DNA of 64,000 nt from Catenuloplanes indicus. GTDB lineage: Bacteria > Actinomycetota > Actinomycetes > Mycobacteriales > Micromonosporaceae. A program made the translations under genes and the position numbers. The DNA is taken from the NCBI RefSeq assembly GCF_030813715.1, contig NZ_JAUSUZ010000001.1, forward strand, positions 1,364,001 to 1,428,000. Reading direction: 5' to 3'. The notes beneath the pieces were generated by a model. It ran no database searches. It was given only the letters and a program-made list of their open reading frames with translations, and was not told the DNA's origin. Below are positions 32,337 to 40,710 of the stretch, piece after piece. Numbering within the stretch: position 1 is the stretch's first letter; each line of letters opens with the position of its first letter.

Positions 32337-33704
32337 TCAGAGGCGCTGGAGCTGGGTCACGACCATCGCGATCGCGAAGAAGCCGTAGAACGCGATCGCG
32401 ACCAGCATGCCGCCGAGTCGCCAGCCTCTCAGGCGTACCGGTGCGGGCAGGCCCGTGCTGTTGAGACGGACCAGCAGGATCGAGTAGAGCAGCGTGACCA
32501 CGGACGCGGCGCACGTGGAGACGATCAGCAGGGCGAGCGGCTGGGTGAAGCCGGCCAGCAGGATGATCGAGCCGAGCACGATCTCGGTCCAGACGACCAG
32601 CAGGTAGAGGCGGGGCTCGGTCCAGCGGGTGGATGCGGGCAGGAACGCACGGTGCACGAAGTCGGCGGTGAGCCGGCCGATCACGTCGAGCAGGCCCATC
32701 GCGGCAGCCCAGAGCGAGACCGCGGCGATCGCGAAGAACAGCAGCTTCAGCCAGACGCCCACCCGGTCGGCCAGCACGTCGCCCTCGATCCGCAGGAACG
32801 ACGGGTCGCTCTTCAGGTCGTCGCGGCCGGCCAGCGTCTCGTACGCCAGCAGGCTCATGATCGTGATGGTGATCAGGCAGACGACCACGAACGTGACCAG
32901 GTGCTCCACGTTCGCGCGGCGCCACCAGACCCGCCAGCGCTCCAGGTTGGCCGAGGACTCGGACAGGTCGAAGCGGTCCGCGCCGGCCGGTTCCGGACGG
33001 CCGGTGATCGGCGAGATCAGCCGCGGTACGTGCGCGCCCATCCCGTACCCCTTGTCGCGAATCCAGTTGCTCAGCACCAGGTTGTGCACTCCCCCGGCGC
33101 CGGCCGCGCCGATCGCGCTGAGCAGCATCACGAACGTGATCTCCGGCGGGATGCGGCCGAACTCCACCACCGCGGCCCGCGCGCCGGAGCCCCAGGTGGA
33201 CAGCGAGATGACGAAGACCACCACGACGAGCAGAAAGAACAGCGTGAGCAGCACCTTCACCGTCTCGACGCGCTCGACCGTGGTGTAGACGACGCGGGAC
33301 ACGGACAACAGCACGCCGATGGCGACCAGGACCAGCACCGTGATCCAGACCGGGTCGCCGCCGCCGATCAGGTAGGTGAAGACCGTGGAGCCGCTGGTCG
33401 CCCAGCCGGGCCAGACGTACTGGAACGCGCCGCCGAGGCAGATCAGCACGCCCCAGCCGGTCCACCAGCGGGAGAAGCCGGCGACCACGGTCTGCCCGGT
33501 GGCCAGCGTGTACCGCTCGATCTCCATGTTGATGACGAACTGCACGGCCAGCGTGCTGATCGCGAGCCAGAGCAGCCCGAGGCCGCCGAGGACGGTGAGG
33601 TACGGCCAGAGGATGATCTCGCCGGCCGCCATGCCGATGCCGACCGCGACGACGCCGGGGCCGATCATCCGCCGCAGCGGTACGGGAGCGGGCAGGTCAG
33701 TCAT
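32337..33704 (-). CDS. Nramp-related membrane transporter, atypical
   Basis: A 455-residue protein with about 11 membrane helices. It aligns in style with Nramp carriers: GPGVVAVGIGMAAGEIILWPY in helix 1 and SAIGAAGAGGVHNLVLSNWIRDKG in helix 6. Canonical Nramp metal carriers have D-P-G-N in helix 1 and M-P-H-N in helix 6; here the Asp/Asn and Met ligands are missing and only H-N remains. Its substrate is therefore uncertain. The Shine-Dalgarno TAGGAG overlaps the stop codon of the shikimate dehydrogenase gene, so the two are co-translated. It could import the aromatic-pathway substrate or a metal for the dehydratase; both are guesses. Confidence 0.78.
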   Translation of the reverse strand: MTDLPAPVPLRRMIGPGVVAVGIGMAAGEIILWPYLTVLGGLGLLWLAISTLAVQFVINMEIERYTLATGQTVVAGFSRWWTGWGVLICLGGAFQYVWPGWATSGSTVFTYLIGGGDPVWITVLVLVAIGVLLSVSRVVYTTVERVETVKVLLTLFFLLVVVVFVISLSTWGSGARAAVVEFGRIPPEITFVMLLSAIGAAGAGGVHNLVLSNWIRDKGYGMGAHVPRLISPITGRPEPAGADRFDLSESSANLERWRVWWRRANVEHLVTFVVVCLITITIMSLLAYETLAGRDDLKSDPSFLRIEGDVLADRVGVWLKLLFFAIAAVSLWAAAMGLLDVIGRLTADFVHRAFLPASTRWTEPRLYLLVVWTEIVLGSIILLAGFTQPLALLIVSTCAASVVTLLYSILLVRLNSTGLPAPVRLRGWRLGGMLVAIAFYGFFAIAMVVTQLQRL

Positions 33705-33713
33705 GTCGCACTC

Positions 33714-34556
33714 CTAGGAGAGCAGAATGTCCAGGTGGCGCAGCATCCGCGCGGTGTCCGCGGTGCGCCCGGTGAAGAGTTCGAACGCGGCGGCGGCCTG
33801 GTACGCGCACATCGCGGTGCCGCCGAGCGTGCGCAGGCCGGCCGCGCGGGCGGTGCGCAGCAGCGGCGTGTGGACCGGCATGTAGACGATGTCGGCGACC
33901 CACAGGCCGGGGTGCAGCAGCTCCGCCGCGAGCGGCAGGCCGGGGTGCCGGTGCATGCCGACCGGGCTGGCGTTGACCAGCCCGGTGGCCGGTGCGATCG
34001 CGGCGGGCAGCTCGTCCGGAGCCGCCACCGCGATCCGGTCCGCGTCCGCGTGCAGCGCGAGCGTCTCGGCGAGCAGCCCGCGCCGGTCCAGGTCCGGGTC
34101 GACCACGGTGAGGTGCCCGACGCCGAGGCCGAGCAGCGCGTGCGCGGTGGCGGCGCCGGCGCCGCCCGCGCCGAGCTGCACGACCCGGGTGGTGTCCACA
34201 TCGGGCAGCCCGGCGCGGAAGGACTCGGTGAAGCCGTATGCGTCGGTGTTGTGCCCGTGCCGCTCACCGTCGCGGAACACGACGGTGTTGACCGCGCCGA
34301 TCGCCCTGGCAGCGGGCGACAGCCGGTCGAGCAGCCCGATGACGTGCTGCTTGAACGGATGGGTGATGTTGAGCCCGGCGAAGCCGTCGCGTTCGGCGTC
34401 CTCGAGCAGCCGGCCGAGCGTGGCCGGGGTGCCCGCCCGGTCCACGTCGATCAGCTCATAGGTCAGGTCGAGGCCCTGCCGACGGGCCTCGGTCTCGTGC
34501 AGCGCGGGCGAGAACGACGCGTCGATCCCGGCGCCGATCAGTCCACACCGCATCAT
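33714..34556 (-). CDS. Shikimate/quinate dehydrogenase family protein
   Basis: A 280-residue AroE-fold enzyme. Substrate domain motifs: S-F-S-P-A-L-H (residues 14-20, in place of SLSPxLHN), NITHPFKQ with the catalytic Lys (about 63-70) and N-T-D-A-Y-G-F with the catalytic Asp (about 102-108). NAD(P) binding is by G-A-G-G-A-G-A-A-T (about 126-134). It interconverts dehydroshikimate and shikimate, or dehydroquinate and quinate, in the cytoplasm. Context with a dehydroshikimate dehydratase and a TetR gene favours catabolic use of quinate or shikimate over biosynthesis. Confidence 0.9.
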   Translation of the reverse strand: MMRCGLIGAGIDASFSPALHETEARRQGLDLTYELIDVDRAGTPATLGRLLEDAERDGFAGLNITHPFKQHVIGLLDRLSPAARAIGAVNTVVFRDGERHGHNTDAYGFTESFRAGLPDVDTTRVVQLGAGGAGAATAHALLGLGVGHLTVVDPDLDRRGLLAETLALHADADRIAVAAPDELPAAIAPATGLVNASPVGMHRHPGLPLAAELLHPGLWVADIVYMPVHTPLLRTARAAGLRTLGGTAMCAYQAAAAFELFTGRTADTARMLRHLDILLS

Positions 34557-34640
34557 TCGACCCCTTTGAATGTACGAACTGGTACGTTAGTTATCCGGGT
34601 CACATCGAGCGGTGTCAAGGGGGCGGGCAGACTGGACCTC
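34557..34640. promoter_or_regulatory. Divergent control region of quinate/shikimate-type locus
   Basis: The 84 bases separate divergent TetR and dehydrogenase starts. The AT-richer part 34566-34593 contains GTACG twice, at 34572 and 34582, exactly one helical turn apart, within TGTACGAACTGGTACGTTAG. This is the most likely operator for the TetR protein and holds the promoters of both transcripts. Confidence 0.5.
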
Positions 34641-35273
34641 ATGGAAGAGACCGTGGAACGCCGCCGGGACGCCGCGCGCACCCGAGCCGAGATCATCGAC
34701 GTCGCCACGGACGAGTTCGCGCATCGCGGCTACGCCGGTGCGCGGGTGGACGAGATCGCGGCCCGCACCCGCACCACGAAGCGGATGATCTACTACTACT
34801 TCGGCGGCAAGGAGCAGCTCTACCGCGCGGTGCTGGAGCGGGCGTACGCCGAGATCCGGGCCGCCGAGCGGGCCGTGGACGTCGAGCACCTGGAGCCGGT
34901 CACCGCGGTCCGGCGGCTGGCCGAGGTCACGTTCGACCACCACGAGGCGCACCCCGCGTTCATCCGGCTGGTCGGCGTGGAGAACGCGCAGCAGGCCCGG
35001 CACGTCGCGCACGCCGCACGAATGACCGACCTGAACAGCTCCGCGGTGGACCTGCTGCGCGGCGTGCTGGAGCGCGGCCAGGCCGGCGGCGTGTTCCGCA
35101 CGGACGTGGACGCGCTCGACGTCCACCTGATGATCAGCTCGTTCTGCTTCTTCCGGGTCGCGAACCGGCACACGTTCGGCGCGCTCTTCGACCGCGACCT
35201 GCTGGACCCGGCCCGCCGGGAGCACTACCGCACCATGCTCGGTGACCTGGTGACCGGATATCTACTGATCTAG
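34641..35273 (+). CDS. TetR family regulator of aromatic acid catabolism (inferred)
   Basis: A 210-residue TetR protein. HTH: AEIIDVATDEFAHRGYAGARVDEIAARTRTTKRMIYYYFGGKEQLY (residues about 17-62). The ligand domain contains FDHHEAHPAFIRLVGVEN and ends in EHYRTMLGDLVTGYLL, as in the TetR_C_17/PcaR-like regulators. It precedes the dehydratase gene by 9 bases on the same strand and is divergent from the dehydrogenase/transporter pair, so it probably controls both units. No clear Shine-Dalgarno precedes the ATG. Confidence 0.88.
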   Translation: MEETVERRRDAARTRAEIIDVATDEFAHRGYAGARVDEIAARTRTTKRMIYYYFGGKEQLYRAVLERAYAEIRAAERAVDVEHLEPVTAVRRLAEVTFDHHEAHPAFIRLVGVENAQQARHVAHAARMTDLNSSAVDLLRGVLERGQAGGVFRTDVDALDVHLMISSFCFFRVANRHTFGALFDRDLLDPARREHYRTMLGDLVTGYLLI

Positions 35274-35282
35274 GGGTACGGA

Positions 35283-37067
35283 ATGCGGCGGTCGATCGCG
35301 ACGGTGTGCGTCTCCGGGACGCTGGACGACAAGCTGACCGCCGCGGCGGCGGCCGGGTTCGACGGCATCGAACTGTTCGAGAACGACCTCGTGGTCTCGC
35401 CGTGGTCACCGGCCGAGATCCGGGACCGGTGCGCGGACCTCGGCCTGTCGATCGACCTCTACCAGCCGTTCCGCGACTTCGAGGCCGTACCGCGGGAGGC
35501 TCTTGAGCTGAATCTGCGCCGGGCGGCGCGCAAGTTCGACGTGATGGCGGCGCTCGGCGTGAACACCATGCTGGTGTGCTCGTCGGTGTCGCCGGACGCC
35601 CGCGACGACGACGCGCTGGCCGCGGAGCAACTTGCCTTACTGTCCGCTCAGGCGGCCGAGCGCGGGATCAGGATCGCCTACGAGGCGCTCGCCTGGGGCC
35701 GGCACGTGTCCACCTGGGATCATGCCTGGCGGATCGTGCGGGCGGCGGACCACCCCGCGCTCGGGCTGTGCCTGGACTCGTTCCACATCCTGTCCCGCGA
35801 GGTGAGCCCGGACGGCATCGCGGGCATCACGCCCGGGAAGATCTTCTTCGTTCAGCTGGCCGACGCGCCACACCTGCGGATGGACGTGCTCCAGTGGAGC
35901 CGCCACCACCGGCTCTTCCCCGGTCAGGGCGCGTTCGACCTGCCCGGCCTGATCAGGACCATCAAGGCCAGTGGGTACGACGGACCGCTGTCCCTGGAGG
36001 TGTTCAACGACGTCTTCCGGCAGTCCGACCCGGCACGCACCGCGGTCGACGCGATGCGCTCGCTGATCGCGCTGGAGGACCGGGCCGGCCTGCGCCCACT
36101 GCCGCTCGCACCCGCGCTGCGCGGTCACGCGTTCACCGAGTTCGCGGTGGACGGCGGCACCGGACCGCAGCTGCGCGAGGCGTTGCGCGGCCTGGGTTTC
36201 GCGCACACCGGCCAGCACCGGACCAAGCCCGTCGAACTGTGGGAACAGTCAGCCTGCCGGGTCGTGCTGAACAGCGCGGTGACCCGGCCCGGCGTCGCGA
36301 TCAGCGCGATCGCGGTCAGCACCGACGACCCCGCGGCCGCGCTGCACCGGGCGGCCGCGCTGCGGGCACCGGCGCACGTCAGCGCGCACGGCCCACGCGA
36401 GATCTCGCTGGCGTCCGTCACCGCACCGGACGGCACTGACGTGTTCCTGACCGGCCCGGCCCCGGACTGGCGCGCGGACTTCCTGCCGACCGGCGAGAAC
36501 GCCGGCACCGGGCTGCTCGACACCGACCACGTCGGACTGACGCAGCCGTTCGATCACTTCGACGAAGCCGGGTTGTTCTACCACTCGGTGCTCGGGCTGG
36601 ACCGGCTCGCGACCGCGGAGTTCGCCGCGCCGTTCGGGCTGATGCGCTCGCGCGCGCTGGTCACGGCCGGCCGGCAGGTGCGCCTGGCACTGACCGTCGC
36701 GCTGCTGCGCCGCGGCGAGTGGGCGCCCGGCGTGCCGGAGCCGCAGCACGTCGCGTTCTCCACGTCGGACATCCTGGCGGTGGCCGCGCGGGTGCCACGG
36801 CGGCTGGCGATCCCGGACAACTACTACTCGGACCTCGCGGCCCGGTTCGCGCTGGCGGACGAGGCGGTCGAGCCGCTGCGCCGGCACGGCATCCTCTACG
36901 ACCGGGACGCGCACGGCGGCGAGCTGCTGCACTTCTACACGCCGGTGCACGGCGGCCGGGTGTTCTTCGAGATCGTCGAGCGGCGCGGCGGCTACGACGG
37001 GTGCGGCGAGGCGAACGCGCCGGTCCGGATGGCCGCCCACCGCCACCTGCGCCTGTCCGGCCGTTGA
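35283..37067 (+). CDS. quiC: 3-Dehydroshikimate dehydratase, QuiC-type two-domain
   Basis: A 594-residue fusion. The N-terminal 270 residues form a xylose-isomerase-like TIM barrel: FDGIELFENDL, IAYEALAWGRHVSTW with a metal-binding Glu, GLCLDSFHI with Asp/His, FFVQLADAP and LSLEVFND with the final Glu. Residues about 285-594 form two VOC modules like 4-hydroxyphenylpyruvate dioxygenase (HVGLTQPFDHFDEAGLFYHSVLGL; HVAFSTSDI; FFEIVERRGGYDG). This matches QuiC1 dehydratases, which turn dehydroshikimate into protocatechuate with a divalent metal. Start ATG at 35283 follows TAGGGGTACGG. The gene lies 9 bases after the TetR gene. No protocatechuate dioxygenase genes are in the window. Confidence 0.9.
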   Translation: MRRSIATVCVSGTLDDKLTAAAAAGFDGIELFENDLVVSPWSPAEIRDRCADLGLSIDLYQPFRDFEAVPREALELNLRRAARKFDVMAALGVNTMLVCSSVSPDARDDDALAAEQLALLSAQAAERGIRIAYEALAWGRHVSTWDHAWRIVRAADHPALGLCLDSFHILSREVSPDGIAGITPGKIFFVQLADAPHLRMDVLQWSRHHRLFPGQGAFDLPGLIRTIKASGYDGPLSLEVFNDVFRQSDPARTAVDAMRSLIALEDRAGLRPLPLAPALRGHAFTEFAVDGGTGPQLREALRGLGFAHTGQHRTKPVELWEQSACRVVLNSAVTRPGVAISAIAVSTDDPAAALHRAAALRAPAHVSAHGPREISLASVTAPDGTDVFLTGPAPDWRADFLPTGENAGTGLLDTDHVGLTQPFDHFDEAGLFYHSVLGLDRLATAEFAAPFGLMRSRALVTAGRQVRLALTVALLRRGEWAPGVPEPQHVAFSTSDILAVAARVPRRLAIPDNYYSDLAARFALADEAVEPLRRHGILYDRDAHGGELLHFYTPVHGGRVFFEIVERRGGYDGCGEANAPVRMAAHRHLRLSGR

Positions 37068-37151
37068 CGACGCCGGTGCCGTTCTTTTGATCTTCATCGC
37101 TATCCTGCTGCCGCGGGCTCACCGACGAACCCGCTCGGCGCGAGGAGTGAG

Positions 37152-37715
37152 ATGACGGACTATCGGTGGGAGACCGCGTCGGACGGGCGGATCCCGGAGG
37201 GTGCGATCCCGCACGGGTACGACGACGACGGCTCGCCGCTCTGGGTGTGCCGGGTGCGGCTGCACGGCGGGCTGCACCCCGGCAAGGTCCGGCCCGGGCT
37301 AGGCCTGGCCGGCGTCGCCTGGGGCGGCGACGAGATCGGCGTGCCCGGCGAGTACGAGGTGCTGATGGACCGCGGTATCTGGGGCGTCGCGGTCGGCGGG
37401 CACGTGCCGGACGACGCGTACGAGGCCGGGCACGAGCACCACGGCGTCCCGCTCTACGTGGCGCGCGCGTCGATCGACGGCAACAACCTGCAGCTCGGCA
37501 AGGTGCGCCGGGAGTTCGGGGCGGCGAACATCGGCTACGGCAACGAGGAGCACACCGTGCACGCGTACGAGGTGCTGCTCCGCCCGGACGCACCGATCTT
37601 CGCGTCGCACACGGGCTCCGCACCGGGCCCGCGGCCGGTCACGCCCGCGCAGCCGGCCGCGGTGACGGTGGACGGCAGGCGGGTCACCGTCACGGTCACG
37701 GTCGACCTGGGCTGA
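37152..37715 (+). CDS. DM9-repeat (DUF3421) lectin-like protein
   Basis: A 187-residue protein with two DM9 repeats: W-E-T-A-S-D-G-R-I-P-E-G-A-I to EYEVLMD (about 5-75), containing LHPGKVRPGLG and VAWGGDEI, and GGHVPDDAYEAG to YEVLLRP (about 82-145), containing LQLGKVRREFG and IGYGNEEH. DM9 proteins in animals bind mannose and act in recognition; bacterial members are little studied. No signal peptide is present. A Pro/Ala-rich stretch and a basic beta strand close the protein. GAGGAG with 4-base spacing fixes the ATG. It ends directly against the convergent gene's stop. Confidence 0.85.
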   Translation: MTDYRWETASDGRIPEGAIPHGYDDDGSPLWVCRVRLHGGLHPGKVRPGLGLAGVAWGGDEIGVPGEYEVLMDRGIWGVAVGGHVPDDAYEAGHEHHGVPLYVARASIDGNNLQLGKVRREFGAANIGYGNEEHTVHAYEVLLRPDAPIFASHTGSAPGPRPVTPAQPAAVTVDGRRVTVTVTVDLG

Positions 37716-38147
37716 TCAGGTGGTGTAGGTGCCGTTCCACGGCTCGGTGAAGCCGAGCCGGTCCGGGTAGAGCTCGGCCCACGGGCCGCGCCGCTCGTCG
37801 GACTCGTCCACCAGCGCGAAGAGGACGCCGTCGTGCTCGAACCGGAACGGCCGCACCGCGATGTTCCCGAACCGGATCCGGTGCAGGCCGGCCAGCAGGC
37901 CGGCCAGCACCCGCTCCGCGCCGTCGGAGTCGGCCAGCACCGCGGTGCGGGCCAACAGCCGCACCCGGGTCTCCCGGTACCGGCCGTCCGCGTCGAACAA
38001 ATGCACGTACGCGTACCACGCGGGGCCGGCGCCGGGCCGGTACGAGCCGTGCACCGCCGCGTAGAACTGGCCGTCGGCGTACCGGCCGATGGTCTGGGTG
38101 CGATGCTCCGCCTCCCACGCGATGGGGATGCGCCGCGGCACGGGCAT
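37716..38147 (-). CDS. Hypothetical protein, 143 residues
   Basis: A soluble beta-rich protein with WEAEHRTQTIGRYADGQFYAAVHGSY near the start and FRFEHDGVLFALVDESDERRGPWAELYPD near the end. It begins M-P-V-P-R-R and has no signal or membrane segment. Similar short proteins, unannotated, occur in actinomycetes by my recollection; no family is named. Its stop is directly adjacent to the stop of the DM9 gene, with which it converges. Confidence 0.65.
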   Translation of the reverse strand: MPVPRRIPIAWEAEHRTQTIGRYADGQFYAAVHGSYRPGAGPAWYAYVHLFDADGRYRETRVRLLARTAVLADSDGAERVLAGLLAGLHRIRFGNIAVRPFRFEHDGVLFALVDESDERRGPWAELYPDRLGFTEPWNGTYTT

Positions 38148-38194
38148 GCCCGAATGCTAGTGATCGCCGTCACAGATCAGCTCAGCCATTCGGC

Positions 38195-39304
38195 TCAACC
38201 CTGAGCGCCCTCCGGCGGGGTCAGCAGGTAGTCGTCCGCGTCCGCGTTCCACTCCAGCGCGACCGCGCCGCTGGTCGCGGCCGCCTTGCAGAACTGCAGG
38301 AACGAGCGGTACCCGAGCTTCTTCTCGCTGAACCCGGGCGCGACCTTGCGGACCCGGTTCTTCAGGCCGGAGAGCGCGACGGCGCCGTTGCCGGTGGACA
38401 GCTCCCGCACGACCGCCCGCAGCACGCCGAACGCGGCCTCCCGGTCGCCGTGCTCCGGCAGGCTGACCTCGGGGTCGCCCTTGGCCGAGCCGTCGCTCAG
38501 CTCGACCACGTTCTGCTCGCGCAGGTGGCGCAGCAGTTCGCCGAACGCGCGGAAACCGTAGTCGGCCTCGCTGAACGTGGGGTCCTTGCGCAGCAGCGTG
38601 CGCTTCAGCGTGGACGCGGTCACCGCGCCGTTCGCGCTCTGCTGCAGACCGGTGACGGTCTGCGCGACCAGCGTGGCGAGCGTGTCGGCGTCCCGCGCGG
38701 GCGCCTCCGCGGCGTCCGGCGCGTCCGGCGCCACCTCCACGGCCACGTGCACCTCGACCGGCTCCGGCTCGGCCGGGGCGACCGGTTCCGGGGCCGGGCG
38801 GCTGCGCTTCGGCCGGGCCGGCGGCACCTCCACCCCCTCCAGCCGGTCGTAGTAGAGGAACTCGTCACAGGCCGGTGGCAGCAGCCCGGACGTGGACCTC
38901 TGCACGCCCACGCCGATCACCCGCTTGTTCAGCTCCCGCAGCTTGTGCACCAGCGGCGTGAAGTCGCTGTCGCCGGTGCAGAGCACGAACGTGGAGATGT
39001 ACGGCCGCTCGAACGCCAGCTCCAGCGCGTCCACCACCATCTTGATGTCCGCCGCGTTCTTCCGGGACGCGCCCATCCGCTGCGGGATGTCGATCAGTTC
39101 CACGTGCGACCGGGTGAGCATCCGGCGGTCGTCGTCGAAGTACGACCAGTCCGCGTACGCCTTCCGCACCACCACCCGCCCGCGCTCGGCCAGCGCGTCC
39201 GCGACCGGCTTCAGGGCGAACGGAAGCCCGCCCAGGTGCTCGCGGGCCCCGATCGCCAGATTCTCGTAGTCGAGGAACAGGGCGATGCGCTCTTCATGAT
39301 CCAC
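38195..39304 (-). CDS. NYN-domain (PIN-like) nuclease with two OST-HTH/LOTUS domains
   Basis: A 369-residue protein. Residues 5-160 are an NYN/LabA domain with conserved acidic residues: LFLDYENLAIG, N-A-A-D-I-K-M-V-V-D-A-L, and LCTGDSDFTPLV with a G-x-x-D-x-x-P motif. A Pro/Glu-rich linker (160-215) follows. Two OST-HTH modules (about 215-285 and 295-365) share the pattern TLKRTLLRKDPTFSEADYGF / GLKNRVRKVAPGFSEKKLGY. NYN domains cut RNA with Mg, and OST-HTH modules bind RNA, so this is a likely cytoplasmic RNase. It is single and close to no partner. Confidence 0.9.
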   Translation of the reverse strand: MDHEERIALFLDYENLAIGAREHLGGLPFALKPVADALAERGRVVVRKAYADWSYFDDDRRMLTRSHVELIDIPQRMGASRKNAADIKMVVDALELAFERPYISTFVLCTGDSDFTPLVHKLRELNKRVIGVGVQRSTSGLLPPACDEFLYYDRLEGVEVPPARPKRSRPAPEPVAPAEPEPVEVHVAVEVAPDAPDAAEAPARDADTLATLVAQTVTGLQQSANGAVTASTLKRTLLRKDPTFSEADYGFRAFGELLRHLREQNVVELSDGSAKGDPEVSLPEHGDREAAFGVLRAVVRELSTGNGAVALSGLKNRVRKVAPGFSEKKLGYRSFLQFCKAAATSGAVALEWNADADDYLLTPPEGAQG

Positions 39305-39446
39305 GCAGGTCAGCGTACGCCCGGGGCGCGGCGCCCGCGCTCCCCGTCGAGTGAGAACACGATTTCACGCACGTGCTGTTGATCCGTGGCGGCCTTCCGT
39401 GCGTGCCATCTGATGGGCGACAACATGCCGGCGGATGGGAGTCACG
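39305..39446. other. Divergent intergenic region
   Basis: These 142 bases between divergent starts include GTGAGAACACGATTTCACGC (39349-39371) with the inverted pair GTGA...TCAC, and the GGGAG binding site at 39437-39441. No gene is seen. The inverted pair could be a regulatory site. Confidence 0.35.
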
Positions 39447-40604
39447 GTGACGCAGGGCGGCGGGGCAGCGGAGCAGAGGTCCTGGGAGGTCGCGACGGCG
39501 GCGCAACCGCCGGTCGCGGACCCCGGCGACGAGCCGGAGAAGCAGCCGGCCGGGTGGCCGTCGATCGCCGACTACTGGCCGGACGCGCCGCACCGGATCG
39601 GCCCGGAGGCGGACGTCTACCACCTGGACGACGCCGCGCCCCCGGCAGCGGTGCCGGCGGCGGACGACACCGAGGTTCGGGATCCGTTCGAGGATCTGGT
39701 GCTGGCGGAGGATCTCGTCCATCCGCCCGCGGACGGTGACGACCTGCACTGGAACGGCGAGACCGCGGCGGTGCCGGCGGCCCGGCGCGGCGGGCGGGTC
39801 CTGGCCGGCGTCGCGATGGCGTTGCTGCTGCTGGTCGGACTGACCGCGCTGATCGTGGTGCAGCTGCCGAACGACGCCACGGACCAGGGCACGACCGCCG
39901 CACCGGCCGTGCCGGACGAGCGGGCCCCGGAGACCACGACGCCGGAGGAGACCGCACCGCAGGAGACCGCACCGGCTCCGGAGGCCGGCGGCGGGCGCAC
40001 CGCGTCCGCGCCGCTGGACGGCCGGGAGGAGGCCACGTTCGCGCTGCTCAACGACGTGACGATCCTGGCCGTACGGACCACCTCGCTGGACGGCGACCTG
40101 TTCCGGATCAGCGCACCGGAGCGGAGCGGCGTGCTGCCGAACGCGGTCACCGAGGACGGTGAGGTGCGGCTGTTCCTCCAGCCGAGCGGCAACGCCGACG
40201 CCACCGCAGAGGTGGAGGTGCTGCTCAGCGACGAGGTGCGCTGGTCAGTGCGGCTGCTGGCCGGTGTCGACGAGGGCGCGGTCGACCTGAGCGCGGCCCC
40301 GGTCGCGGAGGTGACGCTGGCCGGCGGCGCCACCAGCATCGACCTGAGCCTGCCCGCGCCGGACGGCACGCTGCCGATCTCGCTCACCAAGGGCGCCAAC
40401 CAGCTCACGGTACGGACCCCCGCGCGTGCCCCGGCCCGGGTCGCGATCCGGCAGGGCGCCGGCACGGTGGAGATCGACGGCGCGTCGAAGAACGGCATCG
40501 CGAAGGGTGAGGTGTTCCAGTCCCGCGACTGGCAGGCCGCCACCGACCGCCTCGACCTGGACGCGTCCGCCGGGCTCGGCACGCTCCGGATCGAGGCCGC
40601 CTGA
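39447..40604 (+). CDS. Single-pass membrane protein with acidic N-terminal and beta-rich outer domain
   Basis: A 385-residue protein. The cytosolic N-terminal 115 residues are acidic and Pro/Ala-rich (IADYWPDAPHRIGPEADVYHL). One membrane helix (LAGVAMALLLLVGLTALIVVQL, about 118-140) follows, then a Thr/Glu/Pro linker with TTPEETAPQETAP repeats, and a C-terminal beta domain with regular strands (TILAVRTTSLDGDLFRIS; LDLDASAGLGTLRIEAA) like adhesin-like DUF4097 beta solenoids. Function is unknown, probably cell-envelope related. GTG at 39447 is chosen because GGGAG lies 5 bases upstream; ATG at 39435 has no site. Kinase pseudogene remnants follow. Confidence 0.7.
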   Translation: MTQGGGAAEQRSWEVATAAQPPVADPGDEPEKQPAGWPSIADYWPDAPHRIGPEADVYHLDDAAPPAAVPAADDTEVRDPFEDLVLAEDLVHPPADGDDLHWNGETAAVPAARRGGRVLAGVAMALLLLVGLTALIVVQLPNDATDQGTTAAPAVPDERAPETTTPEETAPQETAPAPEAGGGRTASAPLDGREEATFALLNDVTILAVRTTSLDGDLFRISAPERSGVLPNAVTEDGEVRLFLQPSGNADATAEVEVLLSDEVRWSVRLLAGVDEGAVDLSAAPVAEVTLAGGATSIDLSLPAPDGTLPISLTKGANQLTVRTPARAPARVAIRQGAGTVEIDGASKNGIAKGEVFQSRDWQAATDRLDLDASAGLGTLRIEAA

Positions 40605-40710
40605 CCGGGGCGCGCACCTCTCCGGTACGGGGTCGGCTCCCCCGCCGGCACGACGCGCGGCCCGTTCCTCGCCGGTAGCGTGGCGAGCGTACGCGCGGGA
40701 CGAGGAACAG

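Noticed and set aside
34557-34640. Palindromic TetR operator
   Set aside because: Only a GTACG direct repeat is clear; arms for a true inverted repeat do not match well, so it is kept only as a probable control region.
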